Positions 1 through 7,149 of a DNA stretch of 11,976 nt are shown here, piece by piece. The notes below the pieces were generated by a model. That model made no database searches and was not told the origin of the DNA. It saw only the letters and a list, made by a program, of their open reading frames with translations. Origin of the DNA: Clostridiaceae bacterium (lineage in GTDB: Bacteria > Bacillota > Clostridia > Oscillospirales > Acutalibacteraceae); NCBI GenBank assembly GCA_016281115.1, contig JAEEHZ010000070.1, positions 1-11,976 of the forward strand. The letters are read 5' to 3'. Every line of letters begins with the position of its first letter. Position 1 is the stretch's first letter. The position numbers and the translations under genes were made by a program.

Positions 1-1
1 C

Positions 2-877
2 GAGCTTGCCGCAATAAAGCTTCTTAACAAGATAGATATGGCAAAATACATTAAGGCGCACAACGGCATTGTTGTAGACCCCGATTCTATATTTGACGTT
101 CAGGTAAAGCGTTTACACGAGTATAAACGTCAGCTTATGAACGCAGTTCAGATCTTGTCTGTTTATTTGGCTCTTAAAGAGAACAAAAATATGGACTTTG
201 TGCCCAAAACGTTTATTTTCGGCGCAAAAGCCGCACCGGGATATTATTTCGCGAAAGAGATAATCAGATTTATATTTACCCTGGCAGATATAATAAACAA
301 CGACCCCGATGTAAACGATAAGATCAAGGTAGTTTATCTTGAAGATTACAGAGTAACGGTAGCCGAAAAATTGATACCCGCATCTGAACTTTCAGAGCAG
401 ATCTCTTTGGCAGGAACAGAGGCTTCGGGTACAAGTAACATGAAGTTTATGATAAACGGTGCGCTTACACTTGGCACGCTTGACGGCGCAAATGTTGAGA
501 TACACCAGTGTGTGGGCGAGGACAATATGTTTTTGTTCGGTCTTACCACGCCGGAGGTAAACAATATTAAGAACAGCGGTTACTATCCGCAAATGTATTA
601 TAACAACAATCCCGTTATCAAAAAGGCTGTAGATTATATAAGAATGCTCGGTTTTGATAACATTGCAGATAATCTTGTAAGTGTAGACCCGTATATGGTC
701 CTTGCCGATTTCTCCGACTATTCGCTTGCAAGACAAAGAGCTTCCGCAGTATATCTTGACAAGAACAAATGGAACAGAATGTCGCTTATTAACATTGCAA
801 ACGCTGGAATATTTGCGGCAGACCGCGCAATAAGAGACTACGCAAACGATATTTGGAATATGAAGCCGGTACAATAA
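2..877 (+). CDS. glgP: Glycogen/starch phosphorylase, C-terminal part (5' end outside window)
   Basis: This is the last 291 codons of a glycogen phosphorylase, which cuts alpha-1,4-glucan ends with phosphate to release glucose-1-phosphate in the cytoplasm. The reading frame is open from base 2, so the methionine codon at 38 is internal. Family landmarks are the RLHEYKRQ segment (about 115-140) and the pyridoxal-phosphate site EASGTSNMKFM, whose lysine codon is at 443-445. This is followed by NGALTLGTLDGANVEI, nearly invariant in GT35 enzymes. The C-terminal half of such a protein (usually 750-850 residues) is present and ends normally. No other glycogen gene is visible on this side. No clear terminator follows; the next element is the rpmE promoter. 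The family is certain; maltodextrin rather than glycogen preference cannot be excluded. Confidence 0.95.
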   Translation, partial: ELAAIKLLNKIDMAKYIKAHNGIVVDPDSIFDVQVKRLHEYKRQLMNAVQILSVYLALKENKNMDFVPKTFIFGAKAAPGYYFAKEIIRFIFTLADIINNDPDVNDKIKVVYLEDYRVTVAEKLIPASELSEQISLAGTEASGTSNMKFMINGALTLGTLDGANVEIHQCVGEDNMFLFGLTTPEVNNIKNSGYYPQMYYNNNPVIKKAVDYIRMLGFDNIADNLVSVDPYMVLADFSDYSLARQRASAVYLDKNKWNRMSLINIANAGIFAADRAIRDYANDIWNMKPVQ

Positions 878-905
878 AAAATCGTAAATAAAAAAATTGT
901 CTTTT

Positions 906-925
906 CCCCTTGCAATTTGCAGGGG
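906..925. repeat. GC-rich imperfect inverted repeat overlapping the rpmE promoter
   Basis: CCCCT (906-910) and GCA (912-914) pair with TGC (918-920) and AGGGG (921-925). Position 911 is a bulged T and the loop is three bases (915-917). It stands out in an AT-rich gap. It is not followed by a T-run, so it is a poor intrinsic terminator for the phosphorylase gene, and it sits exactly over the -35 box and spacer of the next gene. Confidence 0.6.
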
Positions 926-938
926 GATATGATATAAT
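910..938 (+). promoter_or_regulatory. Promoter of rpmE (extended -10, SigA type)
   Basis: The -35 box is TTGCAA (910-915). A 17-nt spacer leads to a perfect TATAAT (933-938), preceded by TG at 930-931, an extended -10. Transcription should start near 945, giving an untranslated leader of about 33 nt. A GC-rich imperfect inverted repeat (906-925) covers the -35 and most of the spacer and could be an operator. The promoter is read directly from sequence; activity is inferred. Confidence 0.75.
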
Positions 939-977
939 GACCAAGTTATTACGGTTTCGACGAAAGAGGTGAAAACA

Positions 978-1178
978 ATGAAAGAAAATATTCATCCTAA
1001 ATATGAACAAACCAAAGTTACATGCGCTTGCGGTAATGTTATAGAAACAGGCTCTACAAAGAGCAATCTCCGTGTTGATATTTGCTCTAAGTGTCACCCT
1101 TTCTTTACCGGTAAGCAAAAGCTCGTTGATACCGGCGGACGTGTTGAGAGATTCAAGAAGCGTTACGGTATGCAGTAA
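978..1178 (+). CDS. rpmE: 50S ribosomal protein bL31, zinc-binding (C+) form
   Basis: This 66-residue protein is bL31 of the large ribosomal subunit, near the inter-subunit bridge. It begins MKENIHPKY, carries a first cysteine pair as CAC (residues 18-20) and a second as CSKC, then HPFFTGKQK, all typical of type A L31. The four cysteines mark the zinc-binding form rather than the zinc-free paralogue made under zinc starvation. I chose the ATG at 978 because AGAGG (965-969) lies 8 nt upstream and the protein then starts like its relatives; an in-frame GTG at 969 overlaps the Shine-Dalgarno site. The gene is a single-gene unit between its own promoter and a terminator. In other bacteria L31 can control its own mRNA leader; the short leader here has only a 4-bp hairpin (955-965), so I make no such claim. 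Confidence 0.97.
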   Translation: MKENIHPKYEQTKVTCACGNVIETGSTKSNLRVDICSKCHPFFTGKQKLVDTGGRVERFKKRYGMQ

Positions 1179-1195
1179 TTAATAGAGCGATTCAT

Positions 1196-1230
1196 AAGCG
1201 GCACATTGTTTTGTGTGTCGCTTTTGTTTT
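1196..1230 (+). terminator. Intrinsic terminator after rpmE
   Basis: AAGCGGCACA (1196-1205) pairs with TGTGTCGCTT (1214-1223) through a 10-bp stem with one G-U pair and an 8-base loop. It is followed by TTTTGTTTT. Only about 15 bases separate it from the Shine-Dalgarno site of the next gene. Confidence 0.88.
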
Positions 1231-1260
1231 GCAAAAAAATAACACGGGAGCGTGTTTATT

Positions 1261-1884
1261 ATGAATGAATACATGACCGTATCGTTCTACGGAGAAAACT
1301 CTTTTGTTGAAAAACGTTCAAAATTTATCGGCTATGCAAAGCCTGTGCAAACAGAGCAAGAAGCCGTAGATTTCATAAATGAACTCAGGCAAAAGCACTG
1401 GGACGCAACACACAATGTTTACGCCTATGTTTTGCGTGAGGGCAATACAGCCAGATACAGCGACGACGGCGAACCGCAGGGTACGGCAGGCATACCCGTT
1501 TTGGATGTTATTAAAAAATCGGGCATCTGCGATGTGGTGGTTGTGGTAACAAGATATTTCGGCGGAGTTTTGCTCGGCACGGGAGGACTTGTTCGCGCAT
1601 ATTCAAACGGCGCAAAAATTGCAATAGAAGCGGCTAAGCCTGTTGCCATGCGGGAATGTTCCGTTTGTAAGATCAAGTGTTCTTATACAGCTTACGGAAA
1701 AATATCTTCGCTTATCGTCTCAGACGGCGGCAAGACCGACGATACCGTTTTTGCGGACAATGTTGAGATCCTTTTTCATATACCGACAGATTCTCAATCG
1801 CTGTTTAATAAGCATTTGACCGATCTTACGGCGGGCAGCGTTATTGCGGAAACAATTGACAAAAGGTACTTTATGTGCCAATAA
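1261..1884 (+). CDS. yigZ: YigZ/IMPACT-family protein (UPF0029, DUF1949)
   Basis: This 207-residue cytoplasmic protein belongs to the YigZ (bacterial IMPACT) family. Its N-terminal UPF0029 domain shows KRSKFIGYA near residue 18, THNVYAYVLR (about 53-62), YSDDGEPQGTAG, and the signature VVVTRYFGGVLLGTGGLVRAYS (about 96-117) described in two parts as RYFGG and GTGGLVRAYS. The C-terminal 65 residues fit the ferredoxin-like DUF1949 domain. Eukaryotic IMPACT modulates the Gcn2 kinase; the role of the bacterial proteins is poorly defined, with ribosome or translation links suggested. I chose ATG 1261, which has GGGAG at 1246-1250 ten bases upstream; GTG 1252 would sit on that site. No promoter fits between the rpmE terminator and this start, so expression may come from read-through or an undetected promoter. 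Confidence 0.93.
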   Translation: MNEYMTVSFYGENSFVEKRSKFIGYAKPVQTEQEAVDFINELRQKHWDATHNVYAYVLREGNTARYSDDGEPQGTAGIPVLDVIKKSGICDVVVVVTRYFGGVLLGTGGLVRAYSNGAKIAIEAAKPVAMRECSVCKIKCSYTAYGKISSLIVSDGGKTDDTVFADNVEILFHIPTDSQSLFNKHLTDLTAGSVIAETIDKRYFMCQ

Positions 1885-1980
1885 GGTGAAAAATTGAAAA
1901 AATGATAAAATAAAAAAGGTTTTTACAAAATTGTTGCGTATAAAAAATTGTAAGGAAATTTGCCGAAAGAAGGTGCCGGA

Positions 1981-2991
1981 TTGGAATACAACAATATAAG
2001 AGAGCGAAGCGAGCATATAGAGCAAGAAATTCTAATGCCCTATGCGGCATTTTCGGCAAAAACAAAGGGCAGGCTTTTTCCTGAAGAAAAGTGTGAGATA
2101 CGCACCGAATATCAGCGCGACCGCGACCGTATCATACACTGTAAATCTTTCAGAAGGCTCAAACACAAAACGCAGGTTTTTATGTCTCCCGAAGGCGATC
2201 ACTACCGCACAAGGCTTACTCACACATTAGAGGTCTCTCAAATAGCACGCACTATCGCAAAAGCGCTTTTGCTTAATGAGGATCTTACCGAGGCAATTGC
2301 CTTGGCGCACGATCTGGGACATACCCCGTTCGGACATTCGGGCGAGCATGTACTCAACGACTTATCAAAACACGGATTTAAACACTACGAGCAAAGTGTA
2401 AGAGTAGTTGACAAAATTGAAAAGAACGGAAAAGGTCTTAACCTTACTTATGAGGTACGCGACGGCATACTTAATCACACAAAAGGCAAACAGCCCGAAA
2501 CACTGGAAGGGCAAATTGTAAGAATATCCGACAGGATAGCATATATCAACCACGACATAGACGACGCGATAAGAGCCAATGTGCTGAAAAACGAAGATAT
2601 CCCAAAGTATATAAGAGATGTTGTAGGCAACACTACAAGCAGCCGTATAAACAGCTTTGTTACGTCGCTTATACTAAACTCTAAAGACGGAGAGCTTAAT
2701 ATGGCTCCTGATATTCAAGCGGTTTTTGATGAGCTTCACGAATTTATGTACGCTAATGTTTATGTAAGCCCTTACGCGAAGTCTGAGGAGAAAAAGATCC
2801 CCGATCTCATAGGACGATTATTCAAATATTTCCTTGACAACCCTCAAAAAATGCCGCAGGAATATATAAATATAGCGCAAAACGAAGATGCGGACCGCGC
2901 CGTGTGCGACTATATAGCAGGTATGACGGATCACTACGCTGTTGAGCTGTATGAGGATATTTATATACCGAAAAGCTGGCGTATAAAATAA
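1981..2991 (+). CDS. dgt: Deoxyguanosinetriphosphate triphosphohydrolase-like protein (HD domain)
   Basis: This 336-residue enzyme family removes tripolyphosphate from dNTPs, giving deoxynucleosides, and limits the dNTP pool. The HD metal site is visible: H81 in RLTHTLEV, H110-D111 in AHDLGHTPFGH, and a later aspartate (D184) in ISDRIAYINHD. Upstream, RDRDRIIHCKSFRRLKHKTQ (48-67) is the conserved substrate-proximal segment. The length fits the short clostridial type rather than the roughly 500-residue E. coli Dgt. The start is probably TTG 1981, because AAGAAGG (1967-1973) lies 7 nt upstream and the protein then begins MEYNNIRER like its relatives; TTG 1960 would have its Shine-Dalgarno only 3 nt away. 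It heads a tight run with dnaG 19 nt downstream. I see no convincing promoter at 1885-1980. Whether dGTP is the preferred substrate is not visible from sequence. Confidence 0.93.
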   Translation: MEYNNIRERSEHIEQEILMPYAAFSAKTKGRLFPEEKCEIRTEYQRDRDRIIHCKSFRRLKHKTQVFMSPEGDHYRTRLTHTLEVSQIARTIAKALLLNEDLTEAIALAHDLGHTPFGHSGEHVLNDLSKHGFKHYEQSVRVVDKIEKNGKGLNLTYEVRDGILNHTKGKQPETLEGQIVRISDRIAYINHDIDDAIRANVLKNEDIPKYIRDVVGNTTSSRINSFVTSLILNSKDGELNMAPDIQAVFDELHEFMYANVYVSPYAKSEEKKIPDLIGRLFKYFLDNPQKMPQEYINIAQNEDADRAVCDYIAGMTDHYAVELYEDIYIPKSWRIK

Positions 2992-3010
2992 ACAACAGGA
3001 GGCGAAATAG

Positions 3011-4771
3011 ATGGCATTACCGGAAAGCTTTTTGCAGGATCTGAGACTCAGAAATCCTATTTCGGATGTTGTTTCGTCTTATGTTAATTTAAAACGTGCA
3101 GGCAGAAATATGGTCGGGCTGTGTCCGTTCCATAACGAAAAAACGCCTTCTTTTACCGTTTATACCGCCACCGACTCATTTTATTGCTTCGGCTGCGGCT
3201 GCGGCGGAGAGGTAATAACATTTATAAGAAAAATTGAAAATTTAGATTATATAGACGCCGTAAAATTCTTGGCTCAGCGCTGCGGTATGCAGATGCCCGA
3301 GTTTGCGGTTGACGATTCTTTGGGGAAGTTGAGAATAAGGATCTTTGAGGCGAACCGTGCGGCGGCAAAATTCTTTAATAATTATCTTTATTCGCCGGGC
3401 GGAAAAAAAGGTCTTGATTATCTTAAAAACCGCGGTCTGAGTGATTCTACCATAAAACATTTCGGCTTGGGCTTTGCACCCGAGAATACATATGAGCTTA
3501 ATAAATATCTAATTAATTGCGGATTTACCGAGTTTGAGCTTGAGCAGGCAAACCTGGCTTTTAAATCGAGCAGAACGAACAGGCTTGTGGACAGATTTAT
3601 AGACAGAGTTATTTACCCGATGATCGACCTGAGAGGCAATGTTATCGCCTTTGCGGGCAGAACGCTCAACAAAACCGATAAAGCCAAATATATAAACACT
3701 TCCGATACTCCCGTTTTCAAAAAAAGCGAGAATTTATTTGCGCTCAACTACGCAAAAAACACAAAAGAAAAACAAATAATACTGGTTGAGGGCTATATGG
3801 ATGTTATATCGCTCCACCAGGCGGGAATAGAAAACACTGTCGCCTGTATGGGAACTTCTCTTACGAAAGAACACGCACAACTGTTGAGCAGATATTGCGA
3901 AGAAGTGGTTTTGTGTTTTGATTCCGATAATGCGGGAAGCAAAGCTACACAACGCTCAATAGAAATACTCAGGCAGGCAAATATTCCTATAAGAATTATA
4001 CGCATACCGGGCAACAAAGACCCCGACGAGTTTTTGAATGCCGATAAAGCAACGGGCGCCGAAAAGTTTAAGGCGCTTATAGAAAAAAGCAGAAACGATA
4101 TAGAATATAAACTTTCGCTGTTAAGGCAAGGCGTAGATCTATCAGAGCCGAGCGCAAAGGTAAGCTTTTTGACCGAGGCGGCAAAGATAATTGCAGGCAT
4201 AGATAATTCTGTTGAAGCCGATGTTTATTGCGGTAAGCTTTGTAAAGAGCTTGAGGTGGAAAAAGCCTCTATGCTCCAGCTTGTAAATAAATACAGAAGC
4301 AGATACAGATCAGACGCCAAAAGAAAGCAGTTAAGATTTATACAAACCGAAGATACCCGTCCCGATTCACTTAATCCCGACAGAAATAAGCGATTAAAGG
4401 CGGCAAAAGCGGAAGAATCACTTATAACTTATATCTTTGGCAATCCCGATAAAATAGGTGAGATATCAAAGAGAATTTCTTCCGATGATTTTGTTACGGA
4501 ATTTAACGGCAGGATCTTTGCATGTATATCTGAAAAGCTTTTGAGCGGCGGCACGCTCTCGCTTACCGACATCGCAGGAAAGTTTTCGGTAGAAGAAAAC
4601 AGTCGTATCGCGTTTATGGCAAACAGGCTTCCGGGAGATCTTGCTTCGGCAAACGAGTGTGTAGATATTATACTGTCGGAAAAGAAGAAACAGAGTTTAA
4701 GTTCCACCCCAAATGCGGGCGATGATGATATTTTAAATTATATTAACAGCATAAAAAAGGGAAAACAGTAA
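3011..4771 (+). CDS. dnaG: DNA primase
   Basis: This 586-residue primase makes the short RNA primers for leading- and lagging-strand synthesis at the replication fork. It has the three expected parts. The N-terminal CHC2 zinc ribbon has C38, H41, C59 and C62 (CPFH and YCFGCG). The central catalytic Toprim domain has the general base E260 in VEGYMD and the metal-binding D304 and D306 in FDSDNAG. A C-terminal helical region from about residue 470 should bind the replicative helicase DnaB. The length is near the usual 580-620. The start is fixed by a perfect AGGAGG at 2997-3002 with 8-nt spacing. The gene lies 19 nt after dgt and 16 nt before rpoD, as expected for a clostridial version of the macromolecular-synthesis operon. 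There is no sign of damage or transfer. Confidence 0.98.
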   Translation: MALPESFLQDLRLRNPISDVVSSYVNLKRAGRNMVGLCPFHNEKTPSFTVYTATDSFYCFGCGCGGEVITFIRKIENLDYIDAVKFLAQRCGMQMPEFAVDDSLGKLRIRIFEANRAAAKFFNNYLYSPGGKKGLDYLKNRGLSDSTIKHFGLGFAPENTYELNKYLINCGFTEFELEQANLAFKSSRTNRLVDRFIDRVIYPMIDLRGNVIAFAGRTLNKTDKAKYINTSDTPVFKKSENLFALNYAKNTKEKQIILVEGYMDVISLHQAGIENTVACMGTSLTKEHAQLLSRYCEEVVLCFDSDNAGSKATQRSIEILRQANIPIRIIRIPGNKDPDEFLNADKATGAEKFKALIEKSRNDIEYKLSLLRQGVDLSEPSAKVSFLTEAAKIIAGIDNSVEADVYCGKLCKELEVEKASMLQLVNKYRSRYRSDAKRKQLRFIQTEDTRPDSLNPDRNKRLKAAKAEESLITYIFGNPDKIGEISKRISSDDFVTEFNGRIFACISEKLLSGGTLSLTDIAGKFSVEENSRIAFMANRLPGDLASANECVDIILSEKKKQSLSSTPNAGDDDILNYINSIKKGKQ

Positions 4772-4787
4772 GGAAAGGCTGAAAAAA

Positions 4788-5888
4788 ATGGGAATTCAAG
4801 CACAGGACAAAAAAACAATTATTAAAGAACTTACAGAGCAGGCAAAAGCCAAGGGAAGCCTGAGCACACAGGAAATACTTGACGCTATGGGCGAGGTCGA
4901 CTTTGAGCCCGAACTGCTTGAAAAGTTTTATGATAATCTCGAATCTATGGGAATAGAGATCATAGAGAATTTTGACGACCTGCAAATAGACAACATAGAT
5001 CTTGGCATAACATCGGGTACTGCCGATATTATGGAAGAGGAATCTACCGTAGAAAACGTTAATATTGATGACCCCGTAAAAATATATTTAAAAGAAATAG
5101 GCAGAGTGCCGCTTTTGTCTCCTGAAGAAGAAATCAAGCTTGCAATGGGTATAAATAACGGCGACCCCGTTGCCAAAAAGCGCTTGAGCGAGGCAAACTT
5201 AAGACTTGTCGTAAGTATAGCAAAGCGTTATTTAGGCAGAGGTATGCAGTTCCTTGATCTGATACAGGAGGGAAATCTCGGACTTATTAAAGCCGTTGAA
5301 AAATTTGACTATACAAAGGGCTTTAAGTTTTCAACATACGCAACATGGTGGATAAGACAAGCCATTACCCGTGCTATTGCCGACCAGGCAAGGACAATAA
5401 GAATTCCCGTTCATATGGTAGAGACCATAAACAAGGTAAAGAAAGTATCAAACCAGCTTTTGCACGAAAACGGCAAAGAGCCTTCTCCCGAGGAGATCGC
5501 CGAGAGTATCGGTATGACCCCCGATAAGGTGAGAGAAATAATGCGCATTGCACAGGAGCCTGTTTCGCTTGAAACGCCTATCGGCGAAGAAGAGGACAGC
5601 CATTTGGGCGACTTTATTCCCGATGACGATGCTCCCGCACCCGCAGACGCCGCATCACAGACGATGCTTAAGGAACAGCTTAATGAAGTGCTTTCCACTC
5701 TTACCCCAAGAGAAGAAAAGGTGCTTAGACTCAGATTCGGTCTTGTTGACGGTCACCCACGCACACTTGAAGATGTTGGCAAAGAGTTCAACGTAACACG
5801 TGAGCGTATCAGACAAATAGAAGCAAAAGCTTTAAGAAAGCTTCGTCACCCCAGCAGAAGCAAAAAGCTGAGAGATTTTATGGAATAA
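4788..5888 (+). CDS. rpoD: RNA polymerase primary sigma factor (SigA/RpoD)
   Basis: This 366-residue protein directs RNA polymerase to housekeeping promoters. Region 1.1 (about residues 1-80) is followed by region 1.2 (DPVKIYLKEIGRVPLL, 95-110). Region 2 holds RLVVSIAKRYLGRG, the core-binding DLIQEGNLGLI (157-167), and the -10-reading helix with FSTYATWWIRQAITRAI (181-197). Region 4 near the C-terminus has LTPREEKVLRLRFGL and the -35-reading helix VTRERIRQIEAKALRKLRH. The length is typical of Gram-positive primary sigmas, without the large insert of proteobacterial RpoD. The acidic loop EEEDSHLGDFIPDDD marks region 3.2, the finger that reaches the active site. AGGAAAGG (4771-4778) precedes ATG 4788 by 9 nt. 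The promoters found in this window (TTGACA/TATAAT-like) are what this factor would recognise. Confidence 0.98.
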   Translation: MGIQAQDKKTIIKELTEQAKAKGSLSTQEILDAMGEVDFEPELLEKFYDNLESMGIEIIENFDDLQIDNIDLGITSGTADIMEEESTVENVNIDDPVKIYLKEIGRVPLLSPEEEIKLAMGINNGDPVAKKRLSEANLRLVVSIAKRYLGRGMQFLDLIQEGNLGLIKAVEKFDYTKGFKFSTYATWWIRQAITRAIADQARTIRIPVHMVETINKVKKVSNQLLHENGKEPSPEEIAESIGMTPDKVREIMRIAQEPVSLETPIGEEEDSHLGDFIPDDDAPAPADAASQTMLKEQLNEVLSTLTPREEKVLRLRFGLVDGHPRTLEDVGKEFNVTRERIRQIEAKALRKLRHPSRSKKLRDFME

Positions 5889-5901
5889 TTGCGGTGATCA
5901 T

Positions 5902-6399
5902 ATGTATAAAATAGCAAGCTTTGAAAAAGTGTCGGAAAACGAGTATTACGGCGCTTTTGATATGAATGTTGATCATCCTGCCGATTACGGCGAGATAAAA
6001 CTTCCGCAAAGAGCAACAAAAGGCTCCGCAGGGTATGACTTTTATTCAACCGTTGATTTTTCGCTTTTGCCGGGTGAAACAATTAAGATTCCCACGGGAA
6101 TTAGGGCAAAAATTGACGAAGGCTGGGTGCTTATGCTGTATCCGCGCAGCGGCTTGGGGTTTAAATACCGTTTGCAGCTAAACAACACCGTAGGAATAAT
6201 CGACAGCGACTATTACTATTCGGATAATCAAGGTCATATATATATTAAAATAACAAATTGCACAAACGAAAACAAAGTATTGAACATAAAAAAAGGTGAA
6301 GCGTTCGCGCAGGGAGTTTTTACCCCGTTTGGAGTAACAAAGGACGACTATGTAAGTACACAGCGCAACGGAGGCTTCGGAAGCACCGACAATAAATAA
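5902..6399 (+). CDS. dut: dUTP diphosphatase (trimeric dUTPase family)
   Basis: This 165-residue enzyme should hydrolyse dUTP to dUMP and pyrophosphate, keeping uracil out of DNA and feeding dTMP synthesis. All five motifs of trimeric dUTPases can be placed. Motif 1 is SAGYDFY (42-48), motif 2 is PRSGLG (81-86), motif 3 is VGIIDSDYY (97-105) with catalytic D101, motif 4 is EAFAQGVF (133-140), and motif 5 is RNGGFGST (155-162), the flexible C-terminal lid. Motif 2 reads SGLG where many family members have SSLA, and motif 5 has RN in place of RGxG; both look like lineage variants. About 35 residues precede motif 1, a slightly long N-terminus. The Shine-Dalgarno GGTGATC (5893-5899) matches the far 3' end of 16S rRNA and sits unusually close to ATG 5902. 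rpoD ends 13 nt upstream. Confidence 0.93.
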   Translation: MYKIASFEKVSENEYYGAFDMNVDHPADYGEIKLPQRATKGSAGYDFYSTVDFSLLPGETIKIPTGIRAKIDEGWVLMLYPRSGLGFKYRLQLNNTVGIIDSDYYYSDNQGHIYIKITNCTNENKVLNIKKGEAFAQGVFTPFGVTKDDYVSTQRNGGFGSTDNK

Positions 6400-6419
6400 T
6401 AAGAGAGAGGAAATAACAT

Positions 6420-6887
6420 ATGAAATGTCCCTTTTGCGGATATCCCGAAAGCAAGGTGTGTGACTCGCGCCCTGTTGAGGAAAATGAAAAGATAAGACGC
6501 AGACGTGAGTGCTTAAACTGCGCCAAAAGATTTACAACTTACGAGGCGATAGAAAGCCTGCCTATTATGGTTGTTAAGCGTGATAACTCAAGAGAACCGT
6601 TCGACAAGCAAAAGCTTATAAGAGGTCTTATAAGAGCCTGCGAAAAAAGACCCGTTTCTTATGAAGAAATTGAAAAGCTCGCGACAGATATAGAAGTGAG
6701 CATTTCCAATTCATTAGAAAGAGAAGTATCCTCTAAGCAGATAGGCGAATACGCTATGGAGGGCCTGCGCGATATAGACGAGGTGGCTTATGTAAGATTT
6801 GCTTCTGTTTACAGACAGTTTAAGGATATAAGCACCTTTATGGAAGAGATCAATAAACTAACGAGCGAAAAAACTCAAAACAGTTGA
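6420..6887 (+). CDS. nrdR: Transcriptional repressor NrdR
   Basis: This 155-residue repressor senses ATP/dATP and shuts down ribonucleotide reductase operons. The N-terminal zinc ribbon has C3, C6, C31 and C34 (MKCPFCGYPES and CLNCAKRF), with the basic stretch KIRRRREC between the pairs. An ATP-cone follows from about residue 48 (MVVKRDNSREPFDKQKLIRG) to about 138 (VAYVRFASVYRQFKDI). The length is usual for the family. AGAGAGGA (about 6403-6411) precedes ATG 6420. It is the last gene of the dgt-dnaG-rpoD-dut-nrdR run, 20 nt after dut. Its TGA stop lies inside the -35 box of the next promoter. No ribonucleotide reductase gene is in the window and I saw no good NrdR box upstream of any gene here, so its targets lie elsewhere. 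Confidence 0.97.
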   Translation: MKCPFCGYPESKVCDSRPVEENEKIRRRRECLNCAKRFTTYEAIESLPIMVVKRDNSREPFDKQKLIRGLIRACEKRPVSYEEIEKLATDIEVSISNSLEREVSSKQIGEYAMEGLRDIDEVAYVRFASVYRQFKDISTFMEEINKLTSEKTQNS

Positions 6888-6912
6888 CATGGCACTTATT
6901 AAATGGTAAACT
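6884..6912 (+). promoter_or_regulatory. Strong promoter for the 59-residue protein gene
   Basis: A perfect -35 box TTGACA (6884-6889) overlaps the nrdR stop codon (6885-6887). A 17-nt spacer leads to TAAACT (6907-6912), which is preceded by TG at 6904-6905 and so forms an extended -10. Transcription should begin near 6919, about 30 nt before the start codon. The perfect -35, ideal spacing and extended -10 suggest high activity despite the 4/6 hexamer. Confidence 0.78.
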
Positions 6913-6949
6913 GAACGCGTGAGTAGCAATTATTTATGTGGTGATTAAT

Positions 6950-7129
6950 ATGAAGAAAAGTATTTACTCGAAACCACAATTGAATATAGAGAATTGTTGT
7001 TGCAGAGATGCAATAACAGCATCCGAGGGCAGAGACAGAAACTACGATCATTTTGATAATCGGGTGACTGTATCGGGCGGAGGCTTTCGTATAGAGGGCG
7101 ACAGCCTTATTCCGTCTTATTACGGATAA
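6950..7129 (+). CDS. Small protein of unknown function (59 aa), YxKP...DAITAS type
   Basis: I do not recognise a named family. The product has a basic, aromatic start (MKKSIYSKPQLNIEN), a run of three cysteines (C20-C22), the segment RDAITASEG (about 23-31), a charged middle, a glycine-rich SGGG (46-49) and an aromatic end (SYYG). The pattern of YxKP, a short hydrophobic stretch, then D(A/V)ITxS resembles many small uncharacterised proteins that I recall from gut Firmicutes; that is recollection, not a search result. There is no signal peptide or membrane segment. ATG 6950 is chosen because GGTGAT (6940-6945) lies just upstream; GTG 6938 would overlap that site. The gene has its own promoter and terminator, so it is a discrete unit. 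A secreted or modified peptide is possible, but no modification or export gene is adjacent. Confidence 0.72.
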   Translation: MKKSIYSKPQLNIENCCCRDAITASEGRDRNYDHFDNRVTVSGGGFRIEGDSLIPSYYG

Positions 7130-7137
7130 TTCCGTAA
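7120..7137 (+). other. Perfect 7-bp hairpin with the stop codon in its loop
   Basis: TTACGGA (7120-7126) pairs perfectly with TCCGTAA (7131-7137). The four-base loop TAAT (7127-7130) contains the TAA stop codon of the 59-residue gene. A second TCCGT (7111-7115) could pair instead with ACGGA (7122-7126), so two mutually exclusive small hairpins are possible. No T-run follows, so this is not a terminator by itself. Confidence 0.5.
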
Positions 7138-7149
7138 AATGGGTTAAAG

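Noticed and set aside
392..874. 160-codon minus-strand frame opposite the phosphorylase gene
   Set aside because: It lies wholly antisense to a strongly conserved coding region, has low-complexity Cys/Tyr/Val composition and no recognisable domain.
906..926. Terminator for the phosphorylase gene
   Set aside because: The stem is followed by GATATGATATAAT rather than a T-run, and it coincides with the rpmE -35 box and spacer.
969..977. GTG start for rpmE, three codons upstream
   Set aside because: It overlaps the Shine-Dalgarno site; ATG 978 has correct spacing and matches the family start.
945..977. Autoregulatory L31 leader RNA
   Set aside because: The predicted leader is about 33 nt and holds only a 4-bp hairpin (955-965); I cannot match it with confidence to a known ribosomal-leader structure.
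1922..1944. Promoter TTTACA...TATAAA upstream of dgt
   Set aside because: The spacer is only 11 nt, and no other hexamer pair at 16-18 nt spacing is convincing in this AT-rich gap.
6950..7129. RiPP (modified peptide) precursor with a modification cluster
   Set aside because: No radical-SAM, lanthionine synthetase, peptidase-transporter or immunity gene is adjacent; neighbours are nrdR and a carboxypeptidase. The idea is kept only as a remote possibility.
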